From: Sipunculus nudus
Taxonomy: Eukaryota; Annelida; Sipuncula; Golfingiida; Sipunculidae
Direction of reading: 5' to 3'
NCBI GenBank assembly: GCA_026874595.1
Contig: CM049309.1
Location: 15,826,576 to 15,890,575 of the forward strand
Length of the DNA stretch: 64,000 nucleotides
A program made the position numbers and the translations under genes. The notes beneath the pieces are model-generated. The model did not search any database and was not told where the DNA came from. It saw nothing but the letters and a program-made list of their open reading frames with translations. Positions 12,367 through 22,785 of this stretch are shown here, piece after piece. Each line of letters opens with the position of its first letter. The stretch's first letter is position 1.

Positions 12367-14119
12367 TAAACCTTTTTCTTGAGCATGCGCATCATGATTG
12401 TGATCGTCTGCTGTGTTCGATTCGTGTGATCCAGCGTCACGGGTATAACAATTCCATTTATTAGAAGAGATGCTCTTTTAATGACCTCAGCTTTAAAGAT
12501 ATGGTCGTTATTCCAAGCTTCTTTAACTCTTTAATTTTTTTATGACTAAATTCGATCTTTCTTTGTCAGTGAAAGTCGTATCCGATAGGTGGCGCTAGAG
12601 TGGTGGGAAAGCTTCATTTAGATATAACGCCAGTTTTTCCTAATCGCAACGTAGTATTACAATTAAGTGCATTTACAAAATACTGTAGATATATGTTATA
12701 TATCTGAATCCATGTAATACACATACCGGTAGTTGAAAATGTATACATGTAATTATGAAACAATGAATTGTTAAAGGAATCCATGATGACAGTTGTGTGG
12801 TATATGTTTTTGCTTTAATTACCAGACACATGTAGGGAGTTCCATGTGAGAAACTAAACATTGTATATAAAACGTATTTTTATACTCCTATCCAACAATT
12901 TTATAAATGTACATTTTGTATATGAATAAAGGGATTTTTAATCACTTACTGTTTTATTGATAAGTACCAATTGACTGTAGCAGAAAATTACATCTGAAAA
13001 AATATAAACTTGTTAAGGAAAACGTATCTAGACTGACCTTGGAGCGATATCTTGTGATCGTCATATAGTCAATTATAAAAAAAAGAATTTCTAATATACA
13101 AGGTAAGCTGTACATTACAGATAACAGCGATGTGATTCAAATATGTATTATTGTTGGTATTAAAGTGATTGTTGACATTGGTATACTTACAGTGCCGTTT
13201 GTATAAAACACGTGGTGATTACACGTACATTCCAGATTACCATACCGTAAAATAAAAGGGACAACTTGGGGCTGGGGGGAGCAGATGCGCCCCAAAAGGA
13301 TGTTATTTCAAATATAAAATGGTGTAAATTGACGTTGGCTTCTCTCCAAACACCTACCGGGTATGGTCGTTGAGATCAAACTAGATAAAGATTAACAGTA
13401 CACAAAAAGTTACGCTTAGTGGCACAAGTCTCGATTAATTGGGTATTTTTATGTATATTCGACGCCTATTTGTGCAATTCTAAACAGAAACTGTGCATTT
13501 TTAACTCTTATTTTTTTCTAAATACCAATGACCCCACATTTATGCCTGCAAGTACTTTAGGGCCGACAGATATATATACTGAATGTTATAGATCACTCAT
13601 ATAGGCCTATATGAGTACGAGTATAGACATGAGTTTGAGTATATGAGTTTGCATTCAAATTTGGTTATATTTCTAAAATGATTAAATATATATATATATA
13701 TATTTCATTTCCATTCATAATTCCTTATTCATATTTTTGTAGCCATTAAATAAATCATATGGCTGAGTCTTATAGGTCTTTTTATGTTGACTTTGAAACT
13801 TTAATTACGCATGTGCTTTTCTGAAAAATTTCCTTAAAATATACCCAGGGTCTCAACGGGTCTGTATCCGCACGGAATCCGTCATACATGCGCGGAGTTT
13901 CCATTTGGGCATTCCCTGTCGATGATCTGGTCCAAATGAAAAAGAATAATTTAAACCAGCTATTCACTCAGCATTTCTGTACAATTTATGTGGTTTCTTG
14001 CTTTCTCTCAGGGTATATGAATGGATTGTAGGTATAATTCCTATTAAGAAAAGTTCTTTATACGCTTCTGCGATTGTGACGGATGTATGAGCAAGTTTAT
14101 CTACAGGTTAACATGGGAC
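12367..14119. other. intergenic, nothing recognised
   Basis: No domain-bearing frame is visible on either strand. A short (TA)n lies near 13686-13703. Confidence 0.55.
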
Positions 14120-14325
14120 ATGCGCCAATGTTGACAAACAGAAGAAAAACATGCAAAGTGGGCTGGTTGCACATGTGATGAAGCTGAAAGGTTACTAGTT
14201 GAAAAAGGAATTTGCAAAAATACTGGTTCGTACGACTTGCCGCCAGATGTTAACACGTGGATATAAACAGAACGAACAATTTGTGTGCGGTGAGATCGGT
14301 GTTTCTGGCCTATTGCCATAAAAGG
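14120..14325 (+). repeat. dispersed repeat R7, copy 2
   Basis: Same block order as 3735-3960 (AATGTTGACAAAC, AAAAACATG, GGTTGCACATGTG, GAAAGGT, TGTGTGCGG, TTTCTGGCCT). Confidence 0.55.
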
Positions 14326-14545
14326 TTCAAGGGAATATTCTTAGTTGAAAGAAGTCAGATATCGGAATAGATCCATGAAGCAGAGTTCTACTTTATGCAG
14401 CTTTGTTGACATGGTATGAGGTCAGTTGTCAATCGATTCATTCACTAACTCTGCCGTATCTTGATGTCACTTAATTGGTTTGGTGGATGATAATGATCAG
14501 TGCAAGACAACATCTAATGGGCGCCACCAAGAAAAAAGGTAATGA
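14326..14545. other. intergenic, nothing recognised
   Basis: Unique-looking sequence between two repeats. Confidence 0.5.
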
Positions 14546-14790
14546 CAGGGGCGTCAATACGGGGGGGGGGGGGGGATATTTTACACTTTTCGGCAATGGG
14601 GTGGGGGGGGGGGGGGATTGGTCAATGTAAATATCCCCCTGCTACTCAGAGAATATTTATATATATGAAATGAAATATATTAACAATTAGAATTACAGAC
14701 TTCGGTTCCATTTCTGAGTTTACTTTAAAATACTATATATCAAAACTTTAGAAGTATATAACATATATGTACGGGCAACATTATACCTTA
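14546..14790 (+). repeat. dispersed repeat R9, copy 1
   Basis: Begins AGGGGCGTCAATACGGGG with a G run, then ATATCCCCCT, and contains TAGAATTACAGACTTCGGTT and CCATTTCTGAG. The same sequence in the same order occurs at 54360-54556. Related copies at 39525-39785 and 46330-46400 end in the GACGCCACT/AGTGGCGTCAA terminus. Confidence 0.65.
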
Positions 14791-14847
14791 TTTCTTAAAA
14801 CCTTTAAATAAATTGTAATATATTTGAAATGAATCACAGACAAAAAA

Positions 14848-14848
<1 letters not shown>

Positions 14849-14895
<47 letters not shown>
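14849..14895. repeat. (TA)n microsatellite
   Basis: Pure alternating TA, about 46 bp, followed by TGTGTGTG. Confidence 0.97.
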
Positions 14896-14903
<8 letters not shown>

Positions 14904-15364
14904 TATCCCACCTTTGTCGACACTGGGTAATGTTGTCTCCTGACGTTACTAGATGGCTCTCCTGGGGTGAGTTGACATGGGCCGGATCATAGGTAGTCTG
15001 AGTTGACGTGGGTCGAGTTATCTGTCTTAATTTTGGCAGATGTCCCTGCGATAGCTCCTTTGCGAAAATTCTCAGAATTTATGGGGTAAATATGGAAAAA
15101 GACCCCCATAGGACATACTTGGCATCGTTCACGACACTTCAAAGCCCTAACCTGGCGCTTGTGGCCATACATATAATAAAGGAGAGAGCTTAACTAGGCG
15201 ATTTAAATTATAATGATCAGAATAAAACAGAAAATAGTTACTAGAAGAATCCGATTTGTAATATGAAAAAGAAAAACCACAATATCATCCTAAGTGTTTC
15301 TTTCATTTTTTTTTAAATTTTCATTTATCGCAATTATAACACTGTATTTAAGTTTTTGCAAGGG
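14896..15364. other. intergenic, overlapping 61-codon frames only
   Basis: Open frames on both strands around 14987-15193 mirror each other and have no domain. Confidence 0.5.
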
Positions 15365-15975
15365 TCGAAATGTTCACAGAAAACCACAGAAACCCAGCCA
15401 AAATCACTGAAAACTACCGAGATTCAACCAAAAGCACTTGGAATCAACGAAGTATTTTTTACATTCCTGAATAATTTAGTTGTTTTAACTGATAACTAGC
15501 ATAAAATATTTAGATTAATCGGGAAAAAAATAATAATTATAACAATAAATAACAACTTTAAAAAAAATTACCTATATATTCCTTTCACAATATGAAGGTT
15601 TAACATATTTATGACTTATTTTAAATATATTCTAAATCATAGGAATATATTTTAGTGACTAAAAAATATAATTCAAAAGTATGATTTTTATATTGACTGA
15701 AGAACCCGACGCTGTTCAGGACGTGCCGGGGCCTTTGACTCAGGGGAAGGTATCGCCACCTGTTGGCCAAATCGGTTACTAACATTTCCGACAGCGGTTT
15801 GGCAGGATGGAAATTAATTCCAATTACAGTAAAGTATTAATTTTATATATATTTATCTTATTATTTCATGTTATTTATCTGTTAAACAATAAAAATATTC
15901 AGGATCGTCAAAGAGCTTAATTGATTTTCAGTGTTTTTGGTTGATTTTCAGTTGTTTTCGGTTGTTTTCAGTGCA
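15365..15975. repeat. element bounded by degenerate inverted arms (candidate MITE)
   Basis: The left arm (about 15370-15445) is rich in ACAGAAAACCACAG, AAAATCACTGAAAACTACCG and CAACCAAAAGCAC. The right arm (about 15915-15972) is its inverted counterpart (TTGATTTTCAGTGTTTTTGG, TTTTCAGTTGTTTTCGGTTG). The interior has a GC-rich stretch at 15715-15775. The match is imperfect and both arms are internally repetitive. Confidence 0.45.
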
Positions 15976-17254
15976 ATATTAAAAAAAGAAGTGTGCGAGT
16001 GCAGGCGACATCTACTGAAAAGTTCACTCACCAATACTTTTGAAAGCACAACAAAAAACATATAACACGAAACACGAATTTTATTGAACATTTCGTATGT
16101 ACATGAAAGACCACCGGAAATGCAAAGTGACCGTTGAAATATTTATACATCATTCAACCACCCGTGTTCTTAACGTTTTTATGTTGCGATATTTGGAAAA
16201 CTAAACACGATTACCAAATATTTTCAAAATAAAAACTACAATTCACCTCACAGGGATGTAAGAAAGCAGTCTATATTTTGCGTCATGTCGAAACAGACAA
16301 TCACTTTAGCATGGGGCTACCTGTTTTACTAGATGCGGGTTTACAATTGGTGACATGTTACAATAAATGGAAAAGAAGTGTTATTCTGATAAATAAGCAG
16401 TTTCAGTACATGGTAATTTGATTTTTTACAAGCACTAGGTACCAATATAACATTGTAAAAAGAAAGTAGTCAAAGACCACAAACCTCAGCCAGGATCATA
16501 ATTAAACTACGAAGCAACACAGGAAATGTCTCACGGTTCAACAAATCCAATCAATGGTTGACTCTTTATAAACAATGGCTCAAGATCACAAAGGAAAGAA
16601 AACATATGAGTGTGACCATGATTACATTCCAAAAATGTAATGGATTTTTCCTTGGGTTTAACCCTAACTTGCCATAAAAACTATAACTAGATCTGTTCAG
16701 ATTTTTTTGTCTAAAATTGCTGACAGAAAAACCAAGTAACCAAAGAAAAAAAAACAGTACATCTGATAAGACAGAGGTATAAATAAGTGAAGCATGGAAC
16801 ACCAGTACACCACCTGACAATACTATAATTTTACTTACAGGTTAAGTTTCAAATTGATCTTAAACGACCATTTTCATAAATAGATAAGTACCCTTAGATA
16901 CCCACTTTACACGCTCTATTAATGTACAGGATAATGTTACACTGTAATCGTGATTAAACATGCGGACACATTTGGTGGAATGAACTAAAAAAATAAACAT
17001 TTATACGTTGAACGAAAATCATACTGACAGTAATTTAGGAAAAAATCTAAATATTAAGTTATAGTTACATTAACAAGTGATGTTTAAAAGATATTTATGA
17101 AGATTATTGCTTGGGATATATACATACTACATACATCAATGGGTTCATTTCACAGACAGAAACTGATCTAATCGCACTTTGGTTTTTAAGAGACGCATTG
17201 CTCATGTGATATCTCAATTCAAGTTTGGCGCTAGAAAATTGCACTCACAGAGCG
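15976..17254. other. intergenic, nothing recognised
   Basis: A+T-rich. A T-rich 84-codon frame at 16566-16820 (-) is hydrophobic but has no start context or family resemblance. Confidence 0.5.
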
Positions 17255-17459
17255 CAAACCTCCGCCAAGGCAGCTCATTACCCCGAATTGCAGCATTTTC
17301 CTTCTAGGAAATTCTGGATCCAGATGGCAATGCGCATCACCCCCAAAGTTTAATCATTTGTTCCTTGTATAATTGCAAATTTCATCAAATTTCTTAAAAC
17401 TTCCTCACAATCTGTTAACACCGGCAAAAACACCACCCCCGCCCCTTGGCGGAGGTAAT
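17255..17459. mobile_element. MITE-like element with CCTCCGCCAAGG inverted ends
   Basis: CCTCCGCCAAGG at 17259-17270 is exactly mirrored by CCTTGGCGGAGG at 17444-17455. GCAAACCTCCGCCAAGGC-type termini recur in many invertebrate genomes (remembered, not checked). About 200 bp, non-coding. Confidence 0.65.
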
Positions 17460-18431
17460 AGACTGTAGACCTTTATATTGACTGACATTGGTTGTGTTAA
17501 CTAGTACGGTACATTCTAAAATACGCTGTTCCCACTTGTCCGGACAAATTGTAGGCAAGAATACGGACACGAAGTGGAACAGTAATATGTTAAAATAGAA
17601 GGAGTGTTTCCACTTGTACCGCCACGGCGCCGAATTCGGCGATGTCAGAACTGTTCCTGCACGGTCCCCGTCCGGCGCCGCGTACGGCTTTCTTAACGGT
17701 ATACCTTCAATAACGTGATATAATTGTTGTTTATTGATTATTGTTATATAATATAAGCAATCAAATATACTGGGCTTCATTTCTGACCACATCTTTATAC
17801 CTTCTCTACGGCAGAACAGAGAGGTCTATCTTATTAATACTTATATTTATAACTTATTTAATATAATGTATTTAATATAATTTATTTAATAATTTAATAT
17901 TGATTTAAATCACAATTATACTGTAATTACACCCAGTTATATATGAAGAAAGAACGACTTCAGCCGTATAGCGCGCATATGTGGAAACAAATAAATATAT
18001 CCGTATCCGTGTCCGTATCCGTGTCATGACCGCATCAGTTGAAAGAGCTGCATTCATTAATGTTGGCGCTGATGGGGGTGCCCCAGACAGTAGCGGCGTC
18101 TCTCGTCAGTTGGAGAGACTAAGGATGGTTTTAGACCCAAATAAAATAGTTACGTTATTACCCGGCAGGTTGCAGCAGGATGTCTTTATTTTTAGCCCCT
18201 GAGAATTTAGAATGCATCCTTCCGTAGATTCAGCAAAAATGCATAACCCTTATAATTTTGCAACAAGACACGTGACCGCGAGACGTCCTCGAAATATCAT
18301 ATATAATATAATAGTTTTGTTTTCTGAAATCTGAGGTCTCTTCAAACATATCCCCTCTTAGATAAATATTCATTGTACAAATTCAGGAGTTTACCGGTTT
18401 CCTCGAAATATGGATTCCAGTAGCGTACTTA
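17460..18431. other. intergenic, nothing recognised
   Basis: Contains a short tandem of CCGTATCCGTGT near 17999-18026. The 125-codon frame on the - strand (17415-17792) runs into the MITE and has no domain. Confidence 0.5.
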
Positions 18432-18710
18432 CACTGCGCAGACTCGGACTCTAAAAGAGTACGACTCTGCTGTTTAGGGATAGTTGGAGTCAAAATCTGA
18501 CCCCCACAATGCACCGGGGCATCTAAATATACACCAGCGTGAAGAGGACAATGTAGTCCGTTCAAGTGCGTTGGATAAGAATTGTTTCAAGGCAAATTAC
18601 ATAAACATGGGTGTTTTTTTGGTAAGGACTTTACGGAATAAGTTTTATTTTTAAGCATGTGCATGTGAAATGTAAACAGAGGGTGTTTCCTTGAAATTTT
18701 GATTTGAAGA
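18432..18710 (+). repeat. dispersed repeat R3, copy 2
   Basis: Same block order as 11985-12366: GCGCAGACTCGGACTC, TTGGAGTCAAAATCTGACCC, TAGTCCGTTC, TTGTTTCAAGG, ACATAAACAT, GTGAAATGTAAACAGA, GTTTCCTT. The 3' third of the family is absent. Confidence 0.8.
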
Positions 18711-19324
18711 TTAAATGAGAATCGCGAAAATGTAACCCCACGAATATGAAGCCAACTACAGTATAGATATGTTATAAAACCAGGATTATGGGTACGAAAA
18801 AAATAAACTGTCTAGCCAAACACATTAAACAATCAATACAATACATATATGATAACTCACACCCATGTACAATTCTATAGTATATATAAACTACAAATGT
18901 CTTGGGTATCAGATACAAGAAAATATAAATAAAATGGTAAAAAAATTATAATGATTGTTATTTCCCTGCTTTATTTAGCCGAGGAGCGTTATCCTTCCAT
19001 CTGTGTTTGTTTTGATAGACATATTTTAGTGTAATCAATAGATTAAAAGAATAATGTGTATTATTGTCATTGTATATGAATTACTGTACAGGCATATGTG
19101 AAAGAAACAAATTAGATTTACCAGCAAAATTATTTAACACTTGAATAATTGCTTAATATATTAAAATCCAGGCCTGTGTACGTGAGTCCAGATTTTGGAC
19201 TCGAATACTTGCTTCACTCCTTCTCAGTCATATTAAAGTAACGGCAAATGCAAGACGTTTCTGTTGTAAGCAATTTGGACAGCGCGTCTGAAAGAAAACA
19301 TATAATTATAGCGTCCAAAATAGG
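18711..19324. other. intergenic, nothing recognised
   Basis: A+T-rich with no coding signal. Confidence 0.5.
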
Positions 19325-19915
19325 ACAAAAGGTCAGCGCATGTGAAACAAGGCGTTAAGACAGCGAATCTGAAAGAGGATTCAAATGACAGTGCGTCCTA
19401 AACAGGACAGAAAGAACGTTCGTTCGAAACACGATAGAAATGACAGTGCGTCCAAAACGGGATATAAGGAAAGTGCGTCCGAAACACGATAGAAGGACAG
19501 TGCGTCCGAAACAGGACAAATGGAAAGTGTGTCCGAAACAGGACACAAAGAAAGTTCGTAAATTGCAACACGATAGAAGGACAGTTCGTCCGAAACAGGA
19601 CATAAGGAATGTGTTGGAAACACGATAGAAGGACAGTTCGTCCGAAACAGGACATAAGGAAAGTGCGTCCGAAACACGATAGAAGGACAGTTCGTCCGAA
19701 ACAGGACATAAGGAAAGTGTGTCTGAAACATGATAAAGGACAGTGCGTTCGAAACAGGACATAAGGACAGCGCATTCAAAATACGACAGAAGGACATTAC
19801 GTCCAAAACAGGACATAAGGAAATTGCGTCTGAAAAACGATAGAAGGACAGTACGTCCGAAACAGAATAGAAGGACAACTCATCAGAAACAGAACATACG
19901 GACAGACCGTTTGAA
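19325..19915 (+). repeat. 27-bp tandem repeat arranged as 54-bp dimers
   Basis: Two alternating 27-mers make the dimer: one with CGTCCGAAACACGATAGAAG, the other with CGTCCGAAACAGGACATAAG, each preceded by ACAGT or AAGT. About 22 units are visible, cleanest at 19440-19740 and decaying to both sides. Because 27 is divisible by three, several long frames stay open on both strands (CFGRT- or RPKQD-type repeats); they are artefacts of the period. Confidence 0.9.
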
Positions 19916-20098
19916 ATAATACACCGGGAGAGTTTATTGATAGTATTTCACAATAATAAATATACATTAACCATATGTGTGGAGAGACACTAGTATTTGT
20001 ATAAAATGCACCAATTGAAAACTAAAAACTGTCTTGAACAATTACTGACCATGTCTAACGGGACGTCAGCCTTGTTATGGTTTGTGTTCAATGTTTTG
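19916..20098 (-). other. possible 3' end region of Ly6 gene B
   Basis: TTTATT at 19933-19938 is AATAAA on the - strand, 310 bp past the gene B stop codon. It is the nearest standard polyadenylation signal seen, and it abuts the tandem array. Confidence 0.4.
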
Positions 20099-20326
20099 TT
20101 ATACATATTCATAAACCTGAAACGTAGAAAATGCATACATTAATTCTCGAGCAATATTCAGTTTTGCTTCAGCTGTTGGTGTCATTTCTATTTCCAGCTC
20201 TTGTTGCAATCTTCCTAGCTTCAGCGTCATCAAGGATCCACTCCCGGTCACGTAACGGTGAACAGGGCCAATATTGCTGCGCAGATGGTTGCCATGGGTA
20301 TCGCGCGTGAGATTTGGCCACCATGG
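20099..20326 (-). other. 75-codon open frame overlapping the 3' end of Ly6 gene B
   Basis: Read -1 relative to the Ly6 exon, 20326 down to 20099 is open for 75 codons after a TAA. It includes the motifs VTGSGSLMTLKLGRLQQE and TAEAKLNIARELMYAFSTF, then stops. The composition looks protein-like (amphipathic helix, GSGS turn), and a donor-like CAG/GTTTAT lies near its end. No methionine start or good acceptor is visible. It may be chance inside a 3' UTR, or an overlapping exon of an unrelated gene. I do not assign a function. Confidence 0.25.
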
Positions 20327-20481
20327 TTACAGAGAGAGTCTGTACAACACGTTAGTACGCCATCGATCCCGGCCTGACTGAAGTCCCCCTGTAGAATGGT
20401 GCACGGGGCAGTGTACTCGGGCCATTTTTCCCAGCAGCCTCGAAAGACGACGTAACTCGAATCAACGGTGCCTTTCAGTTT
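20248..20481 (-). CDS. Ly6/uPAR family gene B, terminal exon (partial gene)
   Basis: On the - strand, after an acceptor-like TTCTTTATAG, an exon opens in phase 0 with AAA CTG AAA GGC and runs 77 codons to TGA (20248-20250). It carries the second half of an LU domain: cysteines at exon residues 16, 27, 45, 46 and 51, the signature CCTDSLCN, then a hydrophobic C-terminal stretch (IPMATICAAILALFTVT) typical of GPI signals. The layout (phase 0, five cysteines, tail in the same exon) matches exon 3 of gene A at 11218-11433, although the sequences have diverged. No stop or frameshift interrupts it. I searched 20.5-40 kb on the - strand for an exon with an LxCxxC start and signal peptide and found none. 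The upstream exons may be farther away, too diverged to see by eye, or lost. Confidence 0.85.
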   Translation of the reverse strand, partial: KLKGTVDSSYVVFRGCWEKWPEYTAPCTILQGDFSQAGIDGVLTCCTDSLCNHGGQISRAIPMATICAAILALFTVT

Positions 20482-21391
20482 CTATAAAGAATTAATAAAA
20501 AATAGTAAGTCTACCACTACTATTAAAACTGCTACTTCTATTAATAATCTTTATAATAACCATCATGTTCTCCTATCATTTCTCATTTTTTTTAAATACA
20601 TACTTACTATTCAGTTATAATTCATGTCTCAACTTAGTCAAGCCACCTGTATTACGCTTAGTATGATCAGCTTTGGAATAAGCGGTATTCGATTGGGCGA
20701 TTTCGTGAAGCATGGTCAGCCCGTGACATTTTTTATTCGATTGACCCGGGAAGTATCTCCGTTAAGCACTGCACTTCATGAATTTTAGGTTGTGATAAGT
20801 TGCGTGACATAATCACGTGACCCAAATCAGACCTCCCACCAGGCATTGCCGTTGAATGCAAAACACTACAGCGTTCATGAATCCACTTTTATTTATTACT
20901 TATGACGAGAAATAAACAAAAAAATCACCATTACACACGGCTTTAGTAAAAATCATAAATTTTCTGACCATGCATGATAACTTCCAGGTCTTTAGCGTGC
21001 ACATGTGGTCTACAGTTAACACAAGCACGAAACTTTACCTTTTAAGTGCCCGTTGAGCGCTGATATTTTAATATTAGTGTCAAGTCTGCCATAAACAATG
21101 AGATCTTTAGTGCCTTTACAATCTAAAGTAAACGATTTTGCCCTTTTATTTACGAGGATTGTTCGTCTGTAACGAAATATAAATACGTCCAATCGGACAT
21201 ATGTGACTGCATATTTGTGAATATTTCTGGAAGTCCTTCCTAAAGTCCTTTCCCTTGAAATTTGCAATTAATTTCAGTGTCACTGATTGTGTTGTCTCGT
21301 CGCCAGTATATGATGACCAGACACCAGACGTTGTTGATTAAACTTGGTAGAATCCCATGTAAGGACATCCCAAAATAAGTAAGATTTTGTA
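20482..21391. other. intron or intergenic upstream of gene B exon
   Basis: If gene B is intact this is its last intron. It holds a fragment of repeat R2 at about 21188-21245 (GGACATATGTGACTGCATAT then TTTGTGAATATTTCTGGAA) and no exon I can support. A strong donor-like GTAAGTATG on the - strand near 20600 has no open cysteine-bearing frame behind it. Confidence 0.5.
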
Positions 21392-21541
21392 TAAGCGTGC
21401 ATGCTCATGTGGATGGAAACAAAGTTTTTTTCTTTTCACACGTAACATATTTTTGTTTTGGTGCTTGACAGTCCCGGCAATCCCAAAGTTCCTAACAGGA
21501 AAAGGTTCGTTTTAAGTAAACGACCTCTGACGGATGGGTGT
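21392..21541 (+). repeat. dispersed repeat R3, copy 3 (3' part only)
   Basis: Contains AGCGTGCATG, CAGTCCCGGCAATCCC, AGGTTCGTTTTAAGTAAACG and ACCTCTGACGGA. These correspond to the end of the copy at 11985-12366. Confidence 0.65.
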
Positions 21542-22499
21542 TTGATTTAAATCGCTGCAGCAAGTGTTATGTAAAATTACATTACCTACATCGAAGGCGT
21601 TGCGTGGTCATGAAATAGGTGCGTACGTGTAAACCAAATTGCAGTGATCTTTGTCGAATCCGTTATTTATTCGATGTTAAATATTTATAACATATAAAGC
21701 AACATTATGTATGATTTTCATGTAATGCGAAAAAAAATTTACTCTTCTACAAGTTTACTTTATAGTCTGTTTCAGGACGAAAAGGTTTTATTAATAAAAA
21801 CTTTCTGGTTCTCCTGAATTTTGAAGCCAAATGACATGGCATCTGTCCTACGCTGTCAGTTTGACTTTAACTTATGCAGTTGCTAAGAAAAAGTCTGACA
21901 CTGCACAACTGCAGCACCAAGCTTCTTTCTACATAATCATATTGGCAGATTTTAAATTCTGATTTAAATAAAAAAAACTATTTTTGTTTCAAATTTTAAT
22001 TTGAAACATGATTTGTTAACTCTGATCAATAGTTTCCGTACTGGTTTCACTGATCTGTGAAAATCTGTCATCCATGACTGAAGAAAACCAGCTTAGTATC
22101 AAATTAACTGAACCATTTCAGCTACCTTGGTAAGAATATATTTGTCAAACAACTATTTTTTACATGATTTAAATTGTTCGTTGTAGAACACCAACAGAAA
22201 TCAAAATAAAAAAAAATCATGTTTTTATTGTTTATTTTAATCATCGGTCAGTCACCATCTTCCCGCTGGCAGTCCGGACCTATATAGACTGGACTCATTT
22301 TTCCTAGATACCCCAACATGCTTTCCACCAGCAGTTAAAAGAAAAAAAGAGGTTGTTATTAACAAGAAAAGAAACAAAGAGAAACGCATTATTTTGGCAC
22401 GAATGCCATTAGTTAACGATATAGGGGCTAGGGAACCACTTAATGAGACAAAATGGATTGGTTAAGAATACGATATCACAAGTAGCCTATAAACACATT
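21542..22499. other. intergenic, nothing recognised
   Basis: A+T-rich. A GC-richer block near 22260-22330 (CATGTTGGGGTATCTAGG on the - strand) may be a repeat end. Confidence 0.5.
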
Positions 22500-22554
22500 T
22501 GTATGGTAATATAGCAGTATACACTGTAGTACGGATCGGATCGGACTCTATAAC

Positions 22555-22785
22555 GCAGGCCGCAAACAGAGACGTGATTAGATCGGACCAGACTTGAATC
22601 TTTGAATTTTGCCGCTTTGTTTGCGGCACTTACACACGGGATTGCTAGTCTGGGACTGCTCCGGACCCCACTTGATCGATCCTGGCCATATCAGATTCTT
22701 TTTTTATACTTCAGGACTGGTCCTGATTAGTCCCGTCCGATCCCTTTGAGTCCGCTCTGTGTGCGGCGGTTTCATGACTAGCCGG
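22555..22785. repeat. degenerate inverted-repeat element (candidate MITE)
   Basis: The left end GGCCGCAAACAGAGACGTGA (then ATCGGACCAGACT) is matched in inverted form by the right end, which reverse-complements to CGCCGCACACAGAGCGGACT and GGATCGGACGGGACT. The interior repeats the GGACTG/CGGACC theme. Confidence 0.45.

Noticed and set aside
17415-17792. 125-codon - frame ending GWCFCRC
   Set aside because: Runs from unique DNA into the CCTCCGCCAAGG MITE, so the C-terminus is transposon sequence.
19355-19878. Three overlapping - strand frames of 125-165 codons rich in Cys, Phe and Ser
   Set aside because: Artefact of the 27/54-bp tandem repeat. All three frames are open together.
19325-19915. 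Possible CRISPR-like array
   Set aside because: Units are contiguous with no unique spacers, and the genome is eukaryotic.
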